A stretch of DNA of 64,000 bases from positions 1-64,000 of the forward strand of contig NZ_JAFCKB010000019.1 in the NCBI RefSeq assembly GCF_018130615.1, given 5' to 3'. Position numbers and translations under genes: made by a program. A model generated the notes under the pieces. That model ran no database searches and was not told the DNA's origin. It saw only the letters and a program-made list of their open reading frames with translations. The stretch is from Bradyrhizobium manausense (GTDB lineage: Bacteria; Pseudomonadota; Alphaproteobacteria; Rhizobiales; Xanthobacteraceae). Numbering within the stretch: the first letter of the stretch is position 1; each line of letters begins with the position of its first letter. Below are positions 51,058 through 58,748 of this stretch, piece by piece.

Positions 51058-51462
51058 ATGTCCAAGATCAAACGCCCCATTAGTCCTGATGTTTCGGAGC
51101 CGGCCACCGGGCTCTGGTCGAACTGCCTGTTGGTGGACGGGATCGCCTATCTTTCCGGAATGACCGCGCGCGACAAGTCCATGCAGGCGGTCGCCGGTCT
51201 CGACGAATATGAGCAGGCCCGGATCATCTTCGGCAAGCTCAAAGGCATGGTCGAGGCTGCTGGCGGCGCCATGGCCGATGTCGTCAAGCTCACCATCTTC
51301 GTGACCGACATTTCCAGGCGGGAACTGGTCTGGAAGGCGCGGCGCGAGTTCTTCACCGGAGACTTTCCCGCGTGTTCGCTGGTCCAGGTCGCGGCGCTTG
51401 CAGATCCTTCGATTAATGTAGAGATTGAGGGAGTTGCCCATATCGGGGCCAGCCGCGTATGA
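51058..51462 (+). CDS. RidA/YjgF-family protein lacking the catalytic arginine (second copy)
   Basis: A 134-residue Rid-fold protein. DGIAYLSGMTAR, AAGGAMADVVKLTIFVTD and VEIEGVAHI match the family, but the substrate-binding arginine is replaced by Cys106 (PACSLVQV). It shares this loss with the protein at 37838-38236 although the two are otherwise only moderately alike. GAGGAG precedes the ATG. It lies between the binding-protein gene and the second GntR gene; the latter's start may fall just beyond its end. Confidence 0.85.
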   Translation: MSKIKRPISPDVSEPATGLWSNCLLVDGIAYLSGMTARDKSMQAVAGLDEYEQARIIFGKLKGMVEAAGGAMADVVKLTIFVTDISRRELVWKARREFFTGDFPACSLVQVAALADPSINVEIEGVAHIGASRV

Positions 51463-51499
51463 GCTGCGGTGGATATTGAGTCGATCGGGAGTCGTGCTG

Positions 51500-52207
51500 A
51501 TGCCGAGCAGTCGCCATTCGAGGGGGGGCGCCACGATCGCGTCGTCTGGCGATGGCGCGCGAAAGTCGAAGACGAGCCTGAAACAGGCTGCTTACAACGA
51601 GATTCGCCGCTTGATTGTGACGCTGCAGTTCGCGCCTGGTGAGCGCGTCAACGAGCAGATAGTGAGCGAGCGAATCGGGATCGGCAAGACACCAGTGCGT
51701 CAGGCGTTGCAGATGCTGAGCACGCAGGGATTAGTGCAGATCATTCCCCGCAAGGGCATCAGAATCGTGCCTGATACCCTGCATGACGCGCTGAGCGTGC
51801 TGGAGGCGCGGAGCGCCATCGAGGGCGAGCTTGCCCGTTTCGCTGCCCAGCGCGCCGACCCGAAGATTCTTGATCAGATCGAGCAGAATCTCTCGTCGAG
51901 CCGCCGTGCACTCAAGCAGAAGGATTTTGAGGCGTTCACCCGCGCTGACCGTGGCTTTCATGAGATTGTGGCCATCGCGGCCGGCAATGCCATTCTCTCG
52001 GAGACGCTGAACGCCCTGCACGATCGAATCGCCAGGATCTGGCATCTGCGAACATGGAAGCTGGATCATCTGGAGAAGACCCAGGAGGAGCATACTGCGG
52101 TATTCCGCGCCATCGCCGCTCGGGATGCTGATACGGCCGCTTCCGCCATGCGCACGCATCTCGATACGCTACGCAAGAGCATCGTCGACGCCCGCATCGT
52201 CACCTGA
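51500..52207 (+). CDS. GntR-family regulator (FadR/FCD type), GntR-2
   Basis: A 235-residue regulator homologous to GntR-1. The winged helix contains LKQAAYNEIRRLIVTLQFAPGE, SERIGIGKTPVRQALQMLS, and the FCD domain EARSAIEGELARFAAQR, RADRGFHEIVAIAA, EEHTAVFRAIAARD. The ATG at 51500 is preceded by GGGAG. It probably controls the divergent Pot-type importer and the cupin gene through the GAAATTTTAC motif. Confidence 0.88.
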   Translation: MPSSRHSRGGATIASSGDGARKSKTSLKQAAYNEIRRLIVTLQFAPGERVNEQIVSERIGIGKTPVRQALQMLSTQGLVQIIPRKGIRIVPDTLHDALSVLEARSAIEGELARFAAQRADPKILDQIEQNLSSSRRALKQKDFEAFTRADRGFHEIVAIAAGNAILSETLNALHDRIARIWHLRTWKLDHLEKTQEEHTAVFRAIAARDADTAASAMRTHLDTLRKSIVDARIVT

Positions 52208-52251
52208 GAGGCGCCGTTAGCGTTGCGCCGCGTAGTCTCCCGCGCCAGCCT

Positions 52252-52653
52252 TCACTTCTTATTTGCGAGGAAGCCCCCGATGCTCTGGTCGGTGTGGAAG
52301 CTCGGCTTCTCGTAATAGTGCGGACCGTCGTAGATTTCGATCAGCATGCTGCGCTTGCGGGCCAGAGTCGGTCCGTGAGGATGGTCCTTGGGATTCATGT
52401 AGAAGGAGCCGGGGACAAGGACGAGCTTGCTGTCCGTATATTCGTATTCGCCCTCGATGCAGTACATGAACTGGTTCGAGGCATGTGAATGCTTGACCGG
52501 CACGCCGCCGCCCTCGCGGAAATCAAGCGCTGCCATGCTCGCGCCTGTCTGTGGATTCTTCCAGAAGAAGAACTGACGAAACCCGTAGTCTGGAAAGTCG
52601 ATCCACTGGTCCGGCGCCACATCCTTGAGCTGGATCAGCAATTCTTCGGTCAT
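52252..52653 (-). CDS. Cupin-domain protein (homologue of 36344-36742)
   Basis: A 133-residue single-domain cupin related to the one in the GntR-1 cluster: KHSHASNQFMYCIEGEYEYT, MNPKDHPHGPTLA and EIYDGPHYYEKPSF align without gaps to its partner. The metal-ligand-like histidines are kept. It converges with the GntR-2 gene and its promoter carries GntR-2 site 3. The recurrence of GntR, cupin and Arg-less RidA in both clusters suggests they act in one type of pathway. Confidence 0.8.
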   Translation of the reverse strand: MTEELLIQLKDVAPDQWIDFPDYGFRQFFFWKNPQTGASMAALDFREGGGVPVKHSHASNQFMYCIEGEYEYTDSKLVLVPGSFYMNPKDHPHGPTLARKRSMLIEIYDGPHYYEKPSFHTDQSIGGFLANKK

Positions 52654-52668
52654 GGATCGCTCCTATTT

Positions 52669-52680
52669 GTAAAATTTCAC
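52669..52680 (-). promoter_or_regulatory. GntR-2 operator-like motif, site 3
   Basis: GTAAAATTTCAC on the plus strand, 15 bases upstream of the cupin start; its complement GTGAAATTTTAC is identical to site 2. ACATCATC follows 13 bases away. A looser copy (CAATTTACAA) occurs at 52713. Confidence 0.65.
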
Positions 52681-52871
52681 GGAACGCTACATCATCGGCG
52701 TAACGCGGGTCAATTTACAAAACGAGCCGATCGATCTCATTATTCGTGAAGTTTTTCAAGCAATCTGAGGTGACGACAGTCGGATTGCGCCTTGCGGGCG
52801 CGCATCCGTGGTGATTCGACCGAGTCACGGTGACGAGAGGGAAACTGGAGCAGGTTCTCTCATGTGGTCGC

Positions 52872-53816
52872 TCAAGTCGATGCAGTCCGTTCGGCGCCCA
52901 AACGCAAAATCTCCGAGCTGGCAAGCTGCATGAGCTTCCGCGTCAGCCGGTGAGAATTGGTCTGTGGGCGATCAACCATCCAGACGAGGCCGACGTGTAG
53001 CTGTATACCCGGAACCTCCAGATGAAGTTCACACAGATTGGGGAAGTGCCTGGCAAGCGAACGCGTCAGGAACCCTATCGAATCGGTCAGCTGCAATGTG
53101 CCGATATTCGTCATGGTCGACGTGGAGTTGACGTTCGTGTGCAGAATGCGGGTGCCATGACGTGAGAAAGCTGCATCGATGGCGCCGCGTGTCATCGTCG
53201 TGGGGGGCGGAAGCACCATCGAGAATCTTTCGATATCGCGCCAGCTCAACGAGCCGACGTCTTGCAACGGGTGCCCGTTTCGTGCGACCGCGATGATCTG
53301 TTCGTCCATCAACACTTCTGTCGCGTATTCTGAGCCTAGGGGGTGTTGGGGCAGCGTCCCGACGATGATGTCGAACTCGCCGACTCGCAGTCCTGGCAGC
53401 AGCTCGTCCATCGTCCCCTCACGTATGAAGACGGAGGTTGATACGTCTTCCTGTTCGAGCTTGGCGACGAACCGCGGGATGAGGTGAACGGCCGCTGCCG
53501 GCAGCACGCCAAGCGAGATGTGGCCGACCCGTCCCTCGCGCATGTCGCGGAGGTCTTTTTCGGCATCCGCGAGCTTGGCCATGATCTCTCGGGCGCAGCC
53601 GACCAGCCGCTCGCCATATTCGGTCGGTTCGATACCGCGGCTCGATCTCTTGAAGAGTGTGAGGTCCATCGCCGCTTCCATGGCCGCAAGTCTCTTGGAG
53701 ACCGCGGGTTGGGTGATGTGCAGGTAGGTTGCGGCGCGTTGGACGCTACGATAAGTGTCAAGCGCGATCAGTAGCCTTAAGTGATTGAGATTCAAACTGG
53801 TTCTGAGGAACAGCAC
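52872..53816 (-). CDS. LysR-family transcriptional regulator
   Basis: A 314-residue LysR regulator with the helix-turn-helix at residues 9-70 (LRLLIALDTYRSVQRAATYLHITQPAVSKRLAAME) and a ligand domain starting VGHISLGVLPAAAVHLIPRF, close to the CbbR/GbpR type. It is divergent from the TorT/Rbs-type importer operon with a perfect palindrome in between, so it likely controls that operon and itself. Confidence 0.9.
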   Translation of the reverse strand: MLFLRTSLNLNHLRLLIALDTYRSVQRAATYLHITQPAVSKRLAAMEAAMDLTLFKRSSRGIEPTEYGERLVGCAREIMAKLADAEKDLRDMREGRVGHISLGVLPAAAVHLIPRFVAKLEQEDVSTSVFIREGTMDELLPGLRVGEFDIIVGTLPQHPLGSEYATEVLMDEQIIAVARNGHPLQDVGSLSWRDIERFSMVLPPPTTMTRGAIDAAFSRHGTRILHTNVNSTSTMTNIGTLQLTDSIGFLTRSLARHFPNLCELHLEVPGIQLHVGLVWMVDRPQTNSHRLTRKLMQLASSEILRLGAERTAST

Positions 53817-53837
53817 ATCGGAGCCTCATAGCTGAAC

Positions 53838-53853
53838 ATAACCATTAGGTTAT
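53838..53853. promoter_or_regulatory. LysR-type operator candidate
   Basis: ATAACC-ATTA-GGTTAT is a perfect 6-bp inverted repeat with a 4-base centre, 22 bases upstream of the LysR start and 137 upstream of the importer gene. It has the size and AT-rich centre of a LysR box. Confidence 0.55.
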
Positions 53854-53990
53854 AGAAGTGGCGATAATCTATCAATTGACTTCATACCTCGGCGAGCACC
53901 TACTTCTCGACATCGCTTGGAAATTGAGCGGGCCGGCGCAATGGCGCCTCGGCAGCGATCTCAATGGTCGATCAGGCAAGGGGGCGCGTC

Positions 53991-55067
53991 GTGAAGTCAG
54001 GTTTGAGGATCGCAATTGCAGCCTGCACCGGTTTCATGTTGGGAGCTTTTCTTACGCCGGCGGGCGCCAGGGAGTGGTATCCTCTCCCGATCAAGGGGAA
54101 GAGAGTCGACGACAAAGAGGGGCGGTTCGAGTACACGCCGCTCAGCGCCATCGCGAAGGCTGGAAAAAATTGGTTGATCTGTGTGTCCTTCCCGCACATG
54201 AAGGATCCATTCTTCCTCGCAGCCAACTACGGCATCGTTGACGAGGCCAAGAAGCTCGGTGTCAGCGTTCAGACCTTCGACGCTGGAGGTTACACGGAGC
54301 TCGGAAAGCAGATTTCGCAGATTGAGGACTGTGTCGCGGGTGGAGCTGACGCCCTGATCATGGTCGCGATCGCGCGGGATAGCATGGACAACATCCTGAC
54401 CGAGCTGAAACGCAAAAACATCCCGGTCGTCGACGCCATCAACGGCGTGTCGTCGAAGGACACCGCCGTGCGCATTCTGACGAGCCCGTATGATGAAGGG
54501 CTTCGTGCAGGTCACTACCTGGCTGCAAAGCATCCGCAGGGCGGTAAGGAGGTAAACGTCGCCTGGCTCCCAGGGCCGGCAGGTGCGGGTTTCGTCATCG
54601 CCTTCGACAATGGCTTCTGTGAGGGCATCAAGGATAGCGCGGTAAAGGTCATTGAGGCCAAATACGGCGACATCGGCAGGGAAGTCCAGGCGCGTCTCGT
54701 GGAGGATATTCTGCAGACGCACAAGGACATTGACTACGTCGTCGGCACGGCCGTGATGGTTGAAGGCGCCTATCCTTTGCTGCGGGCCCGCGGCGTCGAA
54801 GACAAGGTGAAGCTCGTCTCGGTTTACACGACGCCTGGAATCTACGACTTCCTCAAGAGCGGGGGCATCGAGGCGGGCGCCTCGCCGGTCGTCTCGACAG
54901 CTCGCATCGCACTCGATGAGGCCGTGCGCCTCCTCGAAAAGAAGGTCGAGTATGCCGACGTCGGCACGATCGGCAAGGTCTACTCCAAGCCCGATATCGG
55001 CACGCTCGATCGAGCGACCGTGCTGGCGCCGGCCGACTACCGGCCCGTGTTCTCGTACAAGCCGTAG
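53991..55067 (+). CDS. TorT-like/sugar-type periplasmic substrate-binding protein
   Basis: A 358-residue periplasmic binding protein of the Peripla_BP_4 fold, most like TorT-type proteins: WLICVSFPHMKDPFFLAANYGIVDEAKKLGV, then DCVAGGADALIMVAIARDSM. A signal peptide (AIAACTGFMLGAFLTPAGA) is present. The GTG at 53991 follows AGGGG; the ATG at 53964 would add nine residues. It heads an operon with RbsA- and RbsC-type genes, so here it serves an importer, not the TorS sensor. The ligand is unknown. Confidence 0.85.
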   Translation: MKSGLRIAIAACTGFMLGAFLTPAGAREWYPLPIKGKRVDDKEGRFEYTPLSAIAKAGKNWLICVSFPHMKDPFFLAANYGIVDEAKKLGVSVQTFDAGGYTELGKQISQIEDCVAGGADALIMVAIARDSMDNILTELKRKNIPVVDAINGVSSKDTAVRILTSPYDEGLRAGHYLAAKHPQGGKEVNVAWLPGPAGAGFVIAFDNGFCEGIKDSAVKVIEAKYGDIGREVQARLVEDILQTHKDIDYVVGTAVMVEGAYPLLRARGVEDKVKLVSVYTTPGIYDFLKSGGIEAGASPVVSTARIALDEAVRLLEKKVEYADVGTIGKVYSKPDIGTLDRATVLAPADYRPVFSYKP

Positions 55068-55107
55068 ACCTCGAGCCCATAGGCAAAGGTTTCGCGAGGC
55101 CGTCTCG

Positions 55108-56646
55108 ATGTCGACGTCAACACCGGCCCAGTTAGCACGCGCCATCGACGCGCAGCGAACAGTGCTGCGCGTTAAGGGCTTGAGCCGACGTTACGGTCAG
55201 TTGGTCGCGCTTGAGGGCGTCTCGCTCGACGTGCTACCTGTTGAGGTGCATGTGCTGTTCGGAGAGAACGGCGCAGGAAAGTCGACGCTCATCTCGATCG
55301 TAGCCGGCGCACAGGAGCCAAGTGCGGGATCGATCGAGGGCCACGGGCGGCCTTGTCGGTTTGACTCGGTCGCCACGGCACGAGCCCACGGGGTTCGCGC
55401 CGTGTTCCAGGAATTTTCCCTCGTCCCGCATTTGTCGGTTGCGGAGAATGTCACTTTGGGCGAGGAACCGCTCAACGGGTGGCGCCTGCTGTCGAAGGGG
55501 CCCGAACGGGCGAGTGTGCAAGGTCTGATCGACCAGTTCGGCTTTGATCTCGATGCCGGTGCACGCGTCTCGGCGCTCGCCCGCGGCAAGCAGCAGATGG
55601 TCGAAATCTGCAAGGCCCTCAAGCGAATGCCGAAGCTCTTGATCCTCGATGAGCCGACGGCCTCGCTGTCGGGACGCGATACACAGGCACTTCTTGCGTT
55701 GGTCTGGCGGTTGAAGGAGGAAGGGACCGCGATCATCTATGTCACGCATCGGATGCACGAGATTTCGCTCCTGGGAGACCGCGTGACGGTCTTGCGTGAA
55801 GGTCGGTTCGTCAAGACGGTACCGGCCGACACGTCCAGCGATGAGCTCATTCGGCTGATGTCCGGGCGCGAAATCGTCGCACTCTATCCCAAGCCAAGAG
55901 CCGAGGTTGGGCCGGTCCGACTGTCGCTGGAGAACGTGACGCTGGCCCCGCAGCCTGGCGTGATGCAGGTGACGAATGCGAGCGTCGAGGTCCGGGCTGG
56001 CGAGATCGTCGGGCTCGCGGGGCTCGTCGGATCCGGCAAGAGCGAGTTTGCCCAAGCCTGCTTCGGATTGAGAAGGCTTACGGAGGGGCGCGTCCTGATC
56101 GAAGGGGTGCCTGTCTCAATCAAGGGCCCGGCAGATGCGATCCGTCATAAGCTTTGGTATTCGCCGGCTGATCGCAAGCATGACGGTTTGATGCTGGAAC
56201 GCAATTCGCGTGAAAACATCGCCTTATCGGGTCTGGCGGCGGGGCCATCGCGGGGAAGCTGGCTCAGGCCATGGCAAGAAGTAGCCTATCTGTCGGAACT
56301 CGCGAGCGCCGTGGATCTCTCGGCGGGGCGCCTGAACCATCGGGTCGCGACGCTGTCCGGCGGGAACCAGCAGAAGGTCTTGCTGGCGAAGAGCCTCGTT
56401 CAGGACGTCAAGGTATTCGTGTTCGACGAGCCGACTGTCGGCGTCGATATCGGCGCCTGCATGTCCATCTACCGCTGCCTGTCGGAGCTGAGCGCGCGCG
56501 GCGCGGCTGTTCTACTGGTCTCTTCGAACCTGCCCGAGTTGATGGGGCTGACACATCGTCTTCTGGTCATGAGTGGAGGACGTCTGGTCGGCGAGTTTAA
56601 GCGCGGAGCCTTCGATGAGCGTCGCATCCTTGAGCGGTTCTTTTGA
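55108..56646 (+). CDS. Sugar-type ABC transporter ATPase (RbsA/XylG-like, double domain)
   Basis: A 512-residue protein with two ABC domains. The first has Walker A GENGAGKSTLI and Walker B LLILDEPTASLSG; its signature (LARGKQQMVEICKAL) is of the RbsA type. The second has a degenerate Walker A (GLVGSGKSEF), an intact signature LSGGNQQKVLLAKSL and Walker B VFVFDEPTVGVDIGA. The ATG at 55108 gives the normal start. It overlaps the permease gene by 32 bases. Confidence 0.92.
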   Translation: MSTSTPAQLARAIDAQRTVLRVKGLSRRYGQLVALEGVSLDVLPVEVHVLFGENGAGKSTLISIVAGAQEPSAGSIEGHGRPCRFDSVATARAHGVRAVFQEFSLVPHLSVAENVTLGEEPLNGWRLLSKGPERASVQGLIDQFGFDLDAGARVSALARGKQQMVEICKALKRMPKLLILDEPTASLSGRDTQALLALVWRLKEEGTAIIYVTHRMHEISLLGDRVTVLREGRFVKTVPADTSSDELIRLMSGREIVALYPKPRAEVGPVRLSLENVTLAPQPGVMQVTNASVEVRAGEIVGLAGLVGSGKSEFAQACFGLRRLTEGRVLIEGVPVSIKGPADAIRHKLWYSPADRKHDGLMLERNSRENIALSGLAAGPSRGSWLRPWQEVAYLSELASAVDLSAGRLNHRVATLSGGNQQKVLLAKSLVQDVKVFVFDEPTVGVDIGACMSIYRCLSELSARGAAVLLVSSNLPELMGLTHRLLVMSGGRLVGEFKRGAFDERRILERFF

Positions 56647-57664
56647 AAGGGAGGGGCGGTTGAGCAGCGTCGTGCCTGATATCGTGGATCAGCCTGTCAG
56701 GCGACGCACCGAGGTTTTTCGGCGGCTGATCGTCAACCGCCAGGCAATCGCGCTCCCAGCCATGTTTGTTGTCGCTTCGGTCGTGTTCACGCTCGGTTCG
56801 CCGAACTTCGGCACGCTCAACAACCTAACGAATGTCGCGCGGCAATCGGTTTATCTGCTGATTATTTCACTTGGCCAATTGATCGTGATCGTCGGAGGCG
56901 GACTCGATCTGTCGGTCGGCTCTGTTGTCTCGCTGACCTCGGTCGCAAGCGCGATGATGTCCGTGGTGTTCGCGGCGTGTCCGGACACTCCACTGCTGGC
57001 TCTTGCGGCAGGACTTGGCACCGGCGTCCTAATTGGTGCTCTGGTCGGAACAATCAACGGGGTGGGCGTCAGCGTCTTCCGAATTGCACCCTTCATGATG
57101 ACGCTCGGCATATCTTCCGTCCTCTTCGGCACTACGTTGCTTGTTTCGGGTGGCGTTCCCGTCTACGGCATGCCGCCTCTGCTTGGTGAGATCTTCGGCT
57201 TTGGACGCCTCGCGGGATTTCCGGTTCCGGCGATCGTGGCTCTGCTCTTGGTCGCAGTAACCTATATCGTTCTCGAGTGGACGCGCTTTGGACGCTATCT
57301 CTATGCAACGGGAGGCAATGCGCGGGCAGCCGAGCTGTCCGGTGTCCGTACGCATCGCGTCTGTATCGCGGCCTTTATGCTTTCGGGTGTCCTGGCGGCC
57401 ATCTCGGGACTGCTTTTGACTGCGCGGTTGGGGACCGGTGGGGCCAACGTCGGCGCCAGCATGCCCCTGGACTCGATCGCGGCCTGCGTCATCTCCGGTG
57501 TTAGTCTGAGCGGTGGCCAGGGCAGAACGCTCACGGTAGTGCTTGGCACTCTTCTGATCATCATCGTCCAGAATGGACTCAACCTCATGCAGGTCGGAGC
57601 CTACGCTCAATCGATCGCGACAGGCGGCATTCTCATTCTCGCAATGGCGCTGGCACGTCGATAG
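56615..57664 (+). CDS. Sugar-type ABC transporter permease (RbsC-like)
   Basis: A 349-residue permease of the ribose/xylose class with about eight to ten membrane segments. GGGLDLSVGSVVSLTSVASAMM is the family hallmark, with GNARAAELSGVRTHRV at the cytoplasmic loop and GGQGRTLTVVLGTLL near the end. The ATG lies inside the ATPase gene; a TTG at 56661 is an alternative. It is the last transport gene before the catabolic part of the operon. Confidence 0.92.
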   Translation: MSVASLSGSFEREGRLSSVVPDIVDQPVRRRTEVFRRLIVNRQAIALPAMFVVASVVFTLGSPNFGTLNNLTNVARQSVYLLIISLGQLIVIVGGGLDLSVGSVVSLTSVASAMMSVVFAACPDTPLLALAAGLGTGVLIGALVGTINGVGVSVFRIAPFMMTLGISSVLFGTTLLVSGGVPVYGMPPLLGEIFGFGRLAGFPVPAIVALLLVAVTYIVLEWTRFGRYLYATGGNARAAELSGVRTHRVCIAAFMLSGVLAAISGLLLTARLGTGGANVGASMPLDSIAACVISGVSLSGGQGRTLTVVLGTLLIIIVQNGLNLMQVGAYAQSIATGGILILAMALARR

Positions 57665-57760
57665 CGTGCTGGTGGTCCCTGGTGGCTGGCTAATGCGCAC
57701 AAGCTCGGTAACGGATGAACCCTAAATCACGATCGCCTTCCGAACAGAGGGATGAAAACG

Positions 57761-58696
57761 ATGCCCAAAGCCATCGATCTTGCCTACGTCGCGTATCAGG
57801 TGACCGATCTCGACCTGATGGAATCGTTCATGCACGATTTCGGACTGGTCACGGCACAACGACGCGATGATTTGCTCTTTCTACGCGGCGCCGGTTCTGC
57901 GCCCTTCGTTCACGTCAGCCTTCTTGGTGCGGAAAGCAGGTTCCTGGGCGGGGGCCTGCGGATGGCCAGCCGGGCGGATCTCGAAGAGCTTGCGTCGATG
58001 CCGGGGTCGTCTGCCGTGGAAGAAGTCAAGGACTGGCCCGGAGGCGGTTGGCGCGTCCGCATGATTGCGCCGGATGGCTTTGTCATCGACGCGCTCTGGG
58101 GGCAGGAGGAGGTCGTGCCGCTGCCGCATCGTCGGAGGTATCCCGTGAACTGGGGCGACAGCAAGGAACGCGTCAATGTCTCATTGAGGCCCAGACGCGA
58201 GGCTGGCCTCGTTCTTCGGCTTGGGCATTTTGTCCTGCGCGTGACCAGCCACGCGGAAACGCTGGCCTGGTTCAAGAGCCGCTTCGGACTCCTGACGTCG
58301 GATGTGATGTGCGTTCCTGGCGACGGTAGCAAGATCATCGGAACGTTCGTGCGGTTTGATCTCGGGGACAAGCCGGTCGATCACCATTGCCTGTTAATCA
58401 ACGAGGCGTCCGAGATCGGCGTTCATCACTGCAGCTTCGAGATGCAGGATATCGACGCGGTCATGGGGGCACATGATCATCTGGTCAGCAGGGGCCACAA
58501 GCTCGACGTCGGCGTCGGCAGGCACCTGATTGGCAGCCAGATATTCGACTATTGGCGTGATCCGTTTGGCTTTCGTGTCGAGCACTACACGGACGGGGAC
58601 GTGGCCGACCACAGCTACAAGGGGCTCAACTACCAGGTCTCTGCCGAGGACACGACGCAGTGGGGAACGGATCCGACACCGGATTTCTTCCACTGA
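57761..58696 (+). CDS. Type I extradiol (VOC-fold) ring-cleavage dioxygenase-like protein
   Basis: A 311-residue two-domain vicinal-oxygen-chelate protein resembling 2,3-dihydroxybiphenyl dioxygenase. The second domain keeps the iron triad with family spacing: His156 (LGHFVLRV), His222 (VHHCSFEMQD) and Glu274 (FRVEHYTDGD). The sequence FDYWRDPFGFRVEHYTDGD is a strong family mark. The ATG at 57761 is nine bases after GAGGG. It should open a catechol-type ring by meta cleavage. It begins 96 bases after the permease gene. Confidence 0.88.
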   Translation: MPKAIDLAYVAYQVTDLDLMESFMHDFGLVTAQRRDDLLFLRGAGSAPFVHVSLLGAESRFLGGGLRMASRADLEELASMPGSSAVEEVKDWPGGGWRVRMIAPDGFVIDALWGQEEVVPLPHRRRYPVNWGDSKERVNVSLRPRREAGLVLRLGHFVLRVTSHAETLAWFKSRFGLLTSDVMCVPGDGSKIIGTFVRFDLGDKPVDHHCLLINEASEIGVHHCSFEMQDIDAVMGAHDHLVSRGHKLDVGVGRHLIGSQIFDYWRDPFGFRVEHYTDGDVADHSYKGLNYQVSAEDTTQWGTDPTPDFFH

Positions 58697-58748
58697 TTTT
58701 CGATGGCTTCGTCGAAATCCCGAACGATCGCGCAAGCAGGAAAGATAG

